A DNA stretch of 64,000 bases from an uncultured Desulfobulbus sp. (lineage in GTDB: Bacteria; Desulfobacterota; Desulfobulbia; Desulfobulbales; Desulfobulbaceae), in the NCBI RefSeq assembly GCF_963665445.1, contig NZ_OY762276.1, forward strand, positions 776,001-840,000. The letters run 5' to 3'. Each line of letters begins with the position of its first letter. Position 1 is the first letter of the stretch. The notes beneath the pieces were generated by a model that ran no database searches, was not told where the DNA came from, and saw only the letters and a list, made by a program, of their open reading frames with translations. Below are positions 56,239 through 64,000 of this stretch, one piece after another. The position numbers and the translations under genes are program-made.

Positions 56239-58152
56239 ATGGAACATAGTGTAACCTACCTTGGTCTGATACCGCTCTTTCCGTTGATGGGAGCGGTACT
56301 TCTCGGACTGCTGCATGTCTTTACCTGTAACCGGAGAAAGTTGCCGGAGATTTACTACGGGTTGCTTGCCTGTGTCGGTCCGGTTCTTTCGTTCATCATG
56401 GCTCTGAAGGTCTTCTTCGCCCTCAAAGGCATGCCTGTTGAAGAGCGTTTTCTTTCCCACGTCGCCTTCACCTGGTTCAGTGTGGGCGATCTCCATATCA
56501 ACATGGGCTTTCTCGCCGATCCGCTGAGCTCTTTGATGCTCCTATTCGTCACCTTGATCGGCTCCCTGATTCATATCTACTCCATCGGCTACATGGGGGG
56601 AGACAAGAACTACGGGAAATTCTTTTCCTACCTGAACCTGTTCCTTGGTTCCATGCTCATCCTGGTCCTCGGCGACAGCCCGGTCGTTATGTTCGTCGGC
56701 TGGGAGGGTGTTGGTCTGTGCTCCTACCTGTTGATCAGTTTCTATTCCGAGGATACCGACAACGTGCTGGCCGGTAACAAGGCCTTCATCGTCAACCGTA
56801 TCGGTGACCTTGGCTTTGTTTTGGGCATGTCCTTCCTATTCTGGGGAATCGGAGCCCACGGTTTTGACTACTTGAGCCTCAAGGCAAATGTCCATCACCT
56901 GGCCCCCGGCGTTGCCCTGGCTGTGTGTCTGCTGCTCTTTGTCGGCGCCACCGGTAAATCAGCGCAGATACCACTCTATGTGTGGTTGCCCGATGCCATG
57001 GCCGGTCCAACCCCTGTTTCCGCGCTCATCCATGCGGCAACCATGGTCACCGCCGGTGTCTATATGGTGGCCCGCTTCAGCTTTCTCTACGCCCACGTAG
57101 AGTTGGCAGGCAACATTGTCGCCTGGGTCGGTATTCTTACCGCGCTGCTGGCAGCCATCTTCGGTATGTTCCAGGATGATATCAAAAAGGTCCTGGCCTA
57201 CTCAACGGTGAGCCAGCTCGGCTACATGTTCGCCGGTGTCGGCGTTGCCGCCTATTCGGCCGGTATTTTCCACGTCTTTACCCATGCATTCTTCAAGGCT
57301 CTGCTCTTTCTTGGAGCCGGCTCGGTCATCTATGCTCTGCACCACGAGCAGAACATCTGGAAAATGGGCGGCTTGAAAAACAAGATGCCCAAGACCTACA
57401 TCACCATGCTGATCGGCGCCCTGGCCCTGGCCGGCTGCCCGCCTTTCAGCGGTTTCTTCAGCAAGGATGAAATTCTCTACAGCGCTCTCGCCAGCGGCCA
57501 CTTCGGCATCTGGGCGATTGGTGTCCTGGTAGCCGGTATGACCGCCTACTACACCTTCCGCATGATCTTCGTCGTCTTCCATGGCGAGCCGCGTGACCAG
57601 CATGCCTACGAGCACGCCAAGGAATCCCCTGCGGTCATGACCGTACCGCTGATCATCCTTGCGGTCGGTGCCCTGTTTGCCGGTTTCCTCAATCTCCCCG
57701 GCATCTTCGGTGGTGACCAGATGGTCTCCCACTGGCTTGCCCCCAGCGTGACCGAGCATCACCCCCATGCAGGGCTGTTTGTCGAGATCCTCGCTATCGG
57801 TGCCAGTGTCGTGGCCTTTATCATCGGTATCAAGGCTGCATATGCGCGGTTCGGCAAGGGAGCGGAGGAGCCCAGCTTCTCCGGATTTGCCGACTTCGCG
57901 TATCACAAATTCTATGTTGATGAGCTGTACAACGCTGTCATCGTTCAGCCGTACAAGGCCATTGGTGCCGCGATTTGGAAAACCATTGAACCGAACGTCA
58001 CCGATGCTCCGGTTAAAAGCGTCAGTACTTTGTATATGTTGCTAGGTTCCGCATTCAAGGCCCTCCAGGTCGGTTTTGTTCGAGTCTACGCAATTTATAT
58101 GATCGTCGGCCTGAGTATTATGAGTCTGTTCCTCTTGCAAACGCTGAACTGA
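56239..58152 (+). CDS. nuoL: NADH-quinone oxidoreductase subunit L
   Basis: 637 residues, with the expected ~14 to 16 helices and the long lateral helix at the end. GWEGVGLCSYLLISF and PLYVWLPDAMAGPTPVSALI carry the Glu/Lys proton-path residues. Starts four bases after the nuoK stop. Confidence 0.95.
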   Translation: MEHSVTYLGLIPLFPLMGAVLLGLLHVFTCNRRKLPEIYYGLLACVGPVLSFIMALKVFFALKGMPVEERFLSHVAFTWFSVGDLHINMGFLADPLSSLMLLFVTLIGSLIHIYSIGYMGGDKNYGKFFSYLNLFLGSMLILVLGDSPVVMFVGWEGVGLCSYLLISFYSEDTDNVLAGNKAFIVNRIGDLGFVLGMSFLFWGIGAHGFDYLSLKANVHHLAPGVALAVCLLLFVGATGKSAQIPLYVWLPDAMAGPTPVSALIHAATMVTAGVYMVARFSFLYAHVELAGNIVAWVGILTALLAAIFGMFQDDIKKVLAYSTVSQLGYMFAGVGVAAYSAGIFHVFTHAFFKALLFLGAGSVIYALHHEQNIWKMGGLKNKMPKTYITMLIGALALAGCPPFSGFFSKDEILYSALASGHFGIWAIGVLVAGMTAYYTFRMIFVVFHGEPRDQHAYEHAKESPAVMTVPLIILAVGALFAGFLNLPGIFGGDQMVSHWLAPSVTEHHPHAGLFVEILAIGASVVAFIIGIKAAYARFGKGAEEPSFSGFADFAYHKFYVDELYNAVIVQPYKAIGAAIWKTIEPNVTDAPVKSVSTLYMLLGSAFKALQVGFVRVYAIYMIVGLSIMSLFLLQTLN

Positions 58153-58164
58153 TAAGGTGAAAGA

Positions 58165-59688
58165 ATGTTTGAACATGTCCTTTCTGTCATAATCTTCTTG
58201 CCCATCATTGCCGGGCTGTTGCTGCTCGCAACACCGGCAAACAGGACGGTCGCGCGATTTACGGGTATGGCTATCTCCCTGTCGGCTCTCGTTCTCAGTC
58301 TGGATCTGTACCTCAAGTTCCAGGCAACCGGGCATTTGGAATTCGTCGAAAATATTCCCTGGGTTCAGTCCCTCGGAGTTTCTTACTCCCTCGGTGTTGA
58401 CGGTATCAGCCTGTTTATCCTTATGGCGACCTCCGTTCTCCTGCCGATGGTCTACTTTGTCTTCTCCACCAGGGAGAAGGGCTATTACGCCAACCTGCTG
58501 CTGGTGCAGGGCGCTATGACCGGTGCCGTCTGCGCCACCGACATGGTCCTGTTCTATATCTTCTGGGAAGTCATGCTGCTGCCGGTTTTCTTCATGCTTG
58601 GCCTCTATGGCGGCGAAAAGAGACTGCCTGCAACCCTGAAGATCACCCTCTACACCATCGCCGGTTCACTGTTGATGCTGGCCGCCATCATCTATCTCGG
58701 CGTCAGCTATCACAGCCAGTTCAACGAGTGGAGCTTTGCCATGGATAAGATGGCCCAGCTCAACCTCAGCGGCCGGGTGGCAGCCCTTGCCTTCTTCGGT
58801 TTCATGATCGCCTTTGCGATCAAAATCCCGCTTTTTCCGTTCCACACCTGGCTGCCTGATGCCTACACCGAGGCACCGACCGCAACCACCTTTGTTCTCT
58901 CCGCCGTTATGGCCAAAATCGGTGTGTACGGAGTGATTCGTTTCGTCCTCCCGGTCTTTGATCAAGAGTTTGGCCGTTTCGCCATCCTGCTCTCCTACTG
59001 CGGTGTCATCGGCATGATGTACTGCGGCATTGCCGCCATCGCTCAGAAGGATTTCAAACGGATGCTGGCCTTCTCCTCCGCCTCCCATATGGGTGTGATC
59101 GCCCTTGGCGTGTTCTGCATGAACGTCCAGGCCCTGACCGGCTCCATCTATCAGATCGTTGCCCACGCAACAAGCACCGGTGTGCTCTTCCTCTTTGCCG
59201 GTGTTCTGGAGGAACGTACCCAGACCCGCAATATCGCCGATCTCGGCGGTATCGCGGCCAAGGCTCCTGTCTTTGCTCTGTACTTCGCCATTGCCATGCT
59301 GGCCTCCGTCGGTCTGCCCGGTACAAGTGGGTTCGTTGGCGAGTTCATGATCATCCTTGGAGCGATCAAGTTCAATACCCTGATCGGCGTCCTTGCCGGC
59401 ACCACTCTGATCGTCGGTGTCTGTTATATGCTGTGGATGTTCCAGCGTGTGTTCTATGAAAAATCCACGCCGAAATCCGAAGGGTTCAAAGATCTGAGCC
59501 TGGTGGAAGGACTGACCTTCCTGCCGGTCATCATCATCATCTTGGTGATGGGTATTTATCCGCATCCGTTCTTGAGCAAGATCACCCCGTCTACCGAGCT
59601 GGTATTCTCCGAGAAAGCACCTGCCGCTGTCCATACCGCAGCGGTAACGCCTGTCCAGGTTCCTGGGCTTAACCTTGAAAAGAACTAA
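58165..59688 (+). CDS. nuoM: NADH-quinone oxidoreductase subunit M
   Basis: 507 residues with fourteen helices; FYIFWEVMLLPVFFMLGLYG and PLFPFHTWLPDAYTEAPTAT are the antiporter-like signatures. Confidence 0.95.
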   Translation: MFEHVLSVIIFLPIIAGLLLLATPANRTVARFTGMAISLSALVLSLDLYLKFQATGHLEFVENIPWVQSLGVSYSLGVDGISLFILMATSVLLPMVYFVFSTREKGYYANLLLVQGAMTGAVCATDMVLFYIFWEVMLLPVFFMLGLYGGEKRLPATLKITLYTIAGSLLMLAAIIYLGVSYHSQFNEWSFAMDKMAQLNLSGRVAALAFFGFMIAFAIKIPLFPFHTWLPDAYTEAPTATTFVLSAVMAKIGVYGVIRFVLPVFDQEFGRFAILLSYCGVIGMMYCGIAAIAQKDFKRMLAFSSASHMGVIALGVFCMNVQALTGSIYQIVAHATSTGVLFLFAGVLEERTQTRNIADLGGIAAKAPVFALYFAIAMLASVGLPGTSGFVGEFMIILGAIKFNTLIGVLAGTTLIVGVCYMLWMFQRVFYEKSTPKSEGFKDLSLVEGLTFLPVIIIILVMGIYPHPFLSKITPSTELVFSEKAPAAVHTAAVTPVQVPGLNLEKN

Positions 59689-59694
59689 GGGCGG

Positions 59695-61122
59695 ATGACC
59701 ATCATGACAAACGATTTAATGTTACTCTTACCACTGATAATCGTTGGTGGAGGGGCAATTGTACTGATGCTCGCCTCTGCCTACAAAATACTGACCAATG
59801 ATACTGCGGCTTATGCCAGCGCCGCTATCTTCGCTGCAGCTTTTCTGGTGCAGCTGACCTTCTGCATCCAGGGCAACGCCATTCTCTTTTCCGATACCTT
59901 CAATGGTATCCTGGTGGCGAACTCCTTTTCCAAGGGTGCGGGCCTGATCATCTTTGCCTGTGGTCTGTTCACCGCCCTGAGTGCCCAGACCTACTTCAAG
60001 CAGAATGATTTCGGAAGCCCTGAGTTCTACAGCCTGACCGTCTTTGCCGCCTCGGGAATGTTGCTGCTGACCATGACCCAGGAGTTGATTTCCGCCTTCA
60101 TCGCCCTGGAAATCATGTCCCTGGCCATCTACATTCTCGTTGGCTACGACCGTAAAAACGTGATCAGCGCAGAAGCCGTATTGAAGTACCTCATGCTTGG
60201 CGCCTTTGCCGGGGCATTTTTCACCATGGGCAGTGCCTTTGTTTACGGACAGACCGGTACCACCCAGTTCGCCAAAATCGGCCAGTACGTAGCAGCCCAT
60301 GGATTCATCCAATCGCCTGCATTGATCGGCGGCGCCTTCTTCATTTTGGTCGCCTTTCTGTTCAAGGCCGCAGCCTTCCCGTTCCATGCCTGGGTCATCG
60401 ATGTCTATGACGGTGCCTCCATGCCGATCACCGGCTACATGGCTACCGGGCTGAAAACCGCAATCTTTGCCGTTTTCGCCAACTTCCTCGTGGCAGATCA
60501 GCAACTGCATGCAGGATGGATCACCTTCCTGTTCTATGTTTCCGTTCTGACGATGTTTGCTGGCAACCTGATTGCCATCGGTCAGCAGTCGCTTAAGCGG
60601 ATGCTCGCCGCCTCCGGTATCGTCCACTCCGGCTATCTGCTGATCGCCCTGGTTGCCGTTTCGACCCAGGAGTTCAGCGGTGCGGTCATTGCCTATTACC
60701 TGGCTGCCTATGCCGCAGGCACCCTGGGCATCTTCTCCGCTCTGAGCTATTTGAGTGGCAGAGGGGAGAAACGGGTCACCTTCGACGATTTCAAGGGATT
60801 GGCCAAGGTACGGCCCTATTCCGCCGCCGCCATCAGCATCTTCCTCCTTTCCATGGCCGGCATTCCTCCGACCGCTGGATTCATGGGGAAATTCTACATC
60901 ATCACCAGCGCCATCGACGCTGGCCAGGTGACTCTTGCCGTACTGGGTATCATCAGCAGCGTTATTTCCATGTGGTACTACCTGCGGCTGATCATCAACA
61001 TGTACTTCCATGAGGCGGAGGAGACCTTCGGTGACACTGCACCGTCGAATATCGCCTCTATGTGTACCTTTGTACTCGCCTTCTGCGTGTTCGCTATCAG
61101 TCTGTATCCGGTGGCCATCTAA
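59695..61122 (+). CDS. nuoN: NADH-quinone oxidoreductase subunit N
   Basis: 475 residues with antiporter fold: FIALEIMSLAIYILVGYDRK and FKAAAFPFHAWVIDVYDGAS. ATG at 59695 or 59704. Last gene of the operon, followed by a terminator. Confidence 0.94.
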   Translation: MTIMTNDLMLLLPLIIVGGGAIVLMLASAYKILTNDTAAYASAAIFAAAFLVQLTFCIQGNAILFSDTFNGILVANSFSKGAGLIIFACGLFTALSAQTYFKQNDFGSPEFYSLTVFAASGMLLLTMTQELISAFIALEIMSLAIYILVGYDRKNVISAEAVLKYLMLGAFAGAFFTMGSAFVYGQTGTTQFAKIGQYVAAHGFIQSPALIGGAFFILVAFLFKAAAFPFHAWVIDVYDGASMPITGYMATGLKTAIFAVFANFLVADQQLHAGWITFLFYVSVLTMFAGNLIAIGQQSLKRMLAASGIVHSGYLLIALVAVSTQEFSGAVIAYYLAAYAAGTLGIFSALSYLSGRGEKRVTFDDFKGLAKVRPYSAAAISIFLLSMAGIPPTAGFMGKFYIITSAIDAGQVTLAVLGIISSVISMWYYLRLIINMYFHEAEETFGDTAPSNIASMCTFVLAFCVFAISLYPVAI

Positions 61123-61151
61123 GCGCAGTCGCGTCTCAGAGTTCAGGACTA

Positions 61152-61186
61152 AAAAAGGATTCGGGATTTGATCCCGGATCCTTTTT
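61152..61186 (+). terminator. Rho-independent terminator after the nuo operon
   Basis: AAAGGATTCGGGAT pairs with ATCCCGGATCCTTT (one G-T) across TTG and is followed by TTTTT, 29 bases after the nuoN stop. Confidence 0.9.
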
Positions 61187-61388
61187 GCATTTGTACTTCC
61201 GGAACCTTTTCAGCGCTACCGGCTCTCCGTTCTTCTCGCTTGACAGAAATCGTGACGGGGGTAAGTATAGGCAGATTCCCTGGGAGAATAATTGGTCGGT
61301 CAATGTTCTCTGAAGATGGATTTTCCGGTTTCCGGCATCGTTTTTGGGTTGGTCGAACAGCAAAGTCTTTCTTGGTAGCGAGGTTTCA

Positions 61389-64000
61389 TTGCCTGATCCG
61401 ACTTGGTCTTCATTATTTTCGTGCAAACAACCACCCTCACCGCAGCATTCAAAGCGCCCCCCCTTATTCTCCTCAGACCATTTTAACGGCCTGCAACGCA
61501 GGCTGATCGTCATAGCCCTGGCCACCCTGTGTGCTGTCGCTGCGATTACCTACGGTGGTGACCAGCTCAACATCTTTTTCATCCGCAATAACCAGAGGCC
61601 CATCAGCGGAAAACTCTCTTACGAACTGAATACTTTTATTATCGATCGTTACCAGCATGCGGCTGATACCCTGGCAACCTATGGTGAAATTATTGATGTC
61701 AGTTCCGGGCGGATCCAGGATGATTATACCCCCCTGCTGCGAGTGCTCAATACCGCCCAGGGGGCGTTGAATGTGGCCTTTGTCTACGTGATGGATGGAA
61801 GCGGTCTTGTCGTCGGCTGTTCTACAGGACCTAATGGAGAAAACTTGCTCGGTAAGCAGTATGGGTTCCGTCCTTATTTCCTCGATGCAATGCAGGGCAA
61901 GTCTTCATTTTATCCCGCTGTGGGCGTAACCACCGGTCAAAAAGGCTTTTATTTCAGTTCCCCTGTGTATGGCTCGAAAAAGGGCACGCCGGTCGGCGTT
62001 GTCGTGATCAAGTCCAGCAGCGAATCTATCGACACTTTTTTTACTGGCCCGAAAGATTCAGTCGAAGCCCTTCTTCTTTCCCCAAATGGCGTGGTTTTCG
62101 CTTCGACCATTAAGGAGTGGAGCTTTAAAACCGGCTGGCCGCTTGCACCTGATCAGGCCAGACGCCTGCGCGACTCGCGCCAATTCGGTGATCTTGTACT
62201 CAAACCGTTGCCCTTTTCCCTCAAGGACCAGCTGGTGAGCTTTACCAATAAACGCTACTGCGCCCATATCCAGCCGCTCGCCCTGAATGGCTGGTCCATC
62301 GTCACCCTCATGGCAGCCCCCTTTCCCTGGGCCGTTCTCTTGTTGCTCAACAGTGTGGCCTTTTCCATTGGCATCCTTTGCGGACTGCTCGTTGTTCACG
62401 CCCACAAAGAGGAGGAACTGACCGGTCAGGTTATCGCCGGAAAAAGGGCCAGTCGACGAGCTGAGCGGCAACGCCACCACTCCATGCTTGAGCTGGAATC
62501 CATTTTCAGCGCCAGTCTGGTCGGGATTGTCCTTGTCAGAGATGGCCGCATTGTCAACGCCAACAATCGCATGACTGAGATCTTCGGCTACAGCCGTGAG
62601 GAAATTCTGCACAATACCATTCGTCAATTTTTTCCAGATCGCCAATCCTTTCGTTATTTTGTCCTGCAGTACCTGCCGTTGATGACCAAGGGGGATGTTG
62701 AACAAGTCGAGTACAACCTGCGGAAGAAGGACAGATCGATCATACCCTGTACCTTAAGTGGCAAGGCCATTGACAGCAAAAATCTGTCCCTGGGGACGGT
62801 ATGGGTCATCGAGGATATCTCCCGACGTAAATCCGTTGAACTCGAGTTGGAAAGGGCAAAAGCAGAGGCCGAATCGGCCAGTGTTGCCAAAAGTGAATTT
62901 TTGGCCAATATGAGTCATGAAATCCGTACTCCCATGAACGGTATCATTGGGCTGGCAAGTATTCTGTTGCGCGATCCCTTGAGCAACCAACAGCGCGAAC
63001 AACTCTCCATGATCCAGCGTTCTGCAATCCGCCTGATGACCATCATCAACGATATCCTTGATTTCTCCAAATTGGAAGCCGGACGCTTCGAGGTGGAACA
63101 CCAGCCTTTCTCCCTCGTCACTGTCCTGAAGGAGGTTATTATGCCCATGGAACAGACCGCCCTTCGCAAAAATATCCGACTGGAATACAGTATCGCCCAC
63201 AACGTGCCCCGGACAGTTGAGGGCGATCAGACAAAACTCATGCAGGTTCTGACCAACCTGGTCGACAACAGTCTCAAGTTCACCAAACAGGGCAAGGTCT
63301 CCATCCATGTCAGCCGCTCGCACCAAACGCTGGACCAACCGTCGCTTCTCTTTGAAGTAGCCGACACGGGGATGGGGATTGATCCTGACTATCAGCAACA
63401 TGTGTTCGAATCCTTTACCCAGGCCGATTCCTCCCACTCACGAAATTTTGGTGGGACCGGACTCGGCCTCTCCATCTCCAAAGGGCTGGTCGAATTGATG
63501 GGCGGACGCATCTGGTTTGAAAGCAAACCAGCACAGGGCACACGATTCTATTTTCTCCTCCCTCTGGACTCGTCCACCGGCAGTGATTCCGCGGCTAATC
63601 TTCAAGCGTATTCGGCAGATCCGGTGCAGGTCTTGCCCAATGGACACGGCAAACGCATTCTTGTGGCCGAGGATGAATACATCAACAAAATGTTGATTCG
63701 TACCCTGCTCAAGCAGGCAGGGTATCATGTGACCGTGGTCAACAATGGGCGGGAAGCCGTCGAGGCCTGGCGAGGCGGAATTTTTGATTGCATTCTTATG
63801 GATATTCAAATGCCTGAAATGGACGGATATGAGGCTGTGGACCGGATTCGCCAGGCGGAACGAGGATTGGCGCACATCCCGATTATCGCAATGACGGCTC
63901 ATGCCTTGCGCAGCGATCGGCAAAAATGCCTTGATGCCGGCATGGACGATTATGTGGCCAAACCCATCGACGGCAATGCGGTGTTGCGGTTGCTGCAGCG
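61389..64000 (+). CDS. Hybrid sensor histidine kinase, 3' end outside window
   Basis: At least 870 residues, no stop in the window. The start is a TTG at 61389 after GAGG; there is no ATG or GTG in the frame between the previous stop at 61311 and the first helix. Order: TM1 (LIVIALATLCAVAAI), Cache-like periplasmic sensor (VAFVYVMDGSGLVVGCST), TM2 around FPWAVLLLLNSVAFSIGIL, coiled-coil linker, PAS domain (SIFSASLVGIVLVRDGRIVN), HisKA with H510 in ANMSHEIRTPMNG, HATPase (QVLTNLVDNSLKFT, DTGMGI, GTGLGLS), then a receiver with D805 in ILMDIQMPEMDG. It has no linked output regulator in view. Confidence 0.88.
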   Translation, partial: MPDPTWSSLFSCKQPPSPQHSKRPPLFSSDHFNGLQRRLIVIALATLCAVAAITYGGDQLNIFFIRNNQRPISGKLSYELNTFIIDRYQHAADTLATYGEIIDVSSGRIQDDYTPLLRVLNTAQGALNVAFVYVMDGSGLVVGCSTGPNGENLLGKQYGFRPYFLDAMQGKSSFYPAVGVTTGQKGFYFSSPVYGSKKGTPVGVVVIKSSSESIDTFFTGPKDSVEALLLSPNGVVFASTIKEWSFKTGWPLAPDQARRLRDSRQFGDLVLKPLPFSLKDQLVSFTNKRYCAHIQPLALNGWSIVTLMAAPFPWAVLLLLNSVAFSIGILCGLLVVHAHKEEELTGQVIAGKRASRRAERQRHHSMLELESIFSASLVGIVLVRDGRIVNANNRMTEIFGYSREEILHNTIRQFFPDRQSFRYFVLQYLPLMTKGDVEQVEYNLRKKDRSIIPCTLSGKAIDSKNLSLGTVWVIEDISRRKSVELELERAKAEAESASVAKSEFLANMSHEIRTPMNGIIGLASILLRDPLSNQQREQLSMIQRSAIRLMTIINDILDFSKLEAGRFEVEHQPFSLVTVLKEVIMPMEQTALRKNIRLEYSIAHNVPRTVEGDQTKLMQVLTNLVDNSLKFTKQGKVSIHVSRSHQTLDQPSLLFEVADTGMGIDPDYQQHVFESFTQADSSHSRNFGGTGLGLSISKGLVELMGGRIWFESKPAQGTRFYFLLPLDSSTGSDSAANLQAYSADPVQVLPNGHGKRILVAEDEYINKMLIRTLLKQAGYHVTVVNNGREAVEAWRGGIFDCILMDIQMPEMDGYEAVDRIRQAERGLAHIPIIAMTAHALRSDRQKCLDAGMDDYVAKPIDGNAVLRLLQ

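Noticed and set aside
59728-61011. 427-codon open frame on the minus strand opposite nuoN
   Set aside because: Opposite a well-matched NuoN; composition is typical of an antisense shadow of a GC-rich membrane protein gene.

Overview
The window looks like a chromosomal segment of a Gram-negative anaerobe, most likely a Desulfobacterota member close to Desulfobulbales. This is an inference from gene content and arrangement: a fused NuoCD complex I operon, two P-II/AmtB modules, sigma54-type promoters, and a delta-proteobacterial style type IV pilus locus. It is not a marker-gene placement.

Bases 1-12,700 are a surface polysaccharide (O-antigen or capsule) locus. Six rightward genes (four glycosyltransferases plus a 5'-truncated GT2 and an FkbM methyltransferase; the last two genes are clearly AT-rich) face six leftward genes: a GT4, a NeuD/PerB-like acetyltransferase, a GDP-perosamine synthase, a Wzx-type flippase, Gmd and Fcl. 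Together Gmd, Per and the acetyltransferase suggest GDP-perosamine (probably N-acylated), and Fcl suggests GDP-fucose. The two arms converge on a 402-bp structured element. Bases 12,700-16,200 are an accessory islet: a truncated and an intact copy of a winged-helix/nucleotidyltransferase-like regulator flanking an AlbA/Schlafen-type ATPase-like gene and a 180-bp MITE, followed by a Fic-fold protein lacking the catalytic His.

Bases 16,200-40,500 are a type IV pilus region. A leftward block holds a GT-C (GT39-like) membrane glycosyltransferase, a VKOR-DsbA thiol oxidase fusion, a TMTC-like membrane TPR protein and the major pilin pilA. Divergent from pilA is a PilS/PilR-like two-component pair, then a minor-pilin operon (fimT/gspH, pilW, pilV, pilX), a giant 4,146-residue PilY1-type tip protein and a small exported protein. 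Strong -24/-12 matches precede pilA and the minor-pilin operon, fitting control by the adjacent sigma54 activator. The PilY1 carries about 20 Calx-beta repeats, 14 of them almost identical at the DNA level (330-bp period), followed by InlB-like repeats, a vWA domain containing a golvesin-like insert, a PilC-type beta-propeller with a duplicated inserted domain, and EF-hand/dockerin-like loops.

Bases 41,200-46,200 carry two P-II/ammonium-transporter operons, each with a candidate sigma54 promoter. Between them lies the second 402-bp element, in inverted orientation to the first and differing at one base by eye. Then come ssb, ppnP, a complete 13-gene nuo operon (nuoA-N with nuoCD fused, 47,669-61,122) closed by a terminator, and a hybrid histidine kinase running off the right edge (TTG start, no stop in the window). 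No rRNA, tRNA or CRISPR array was seen.
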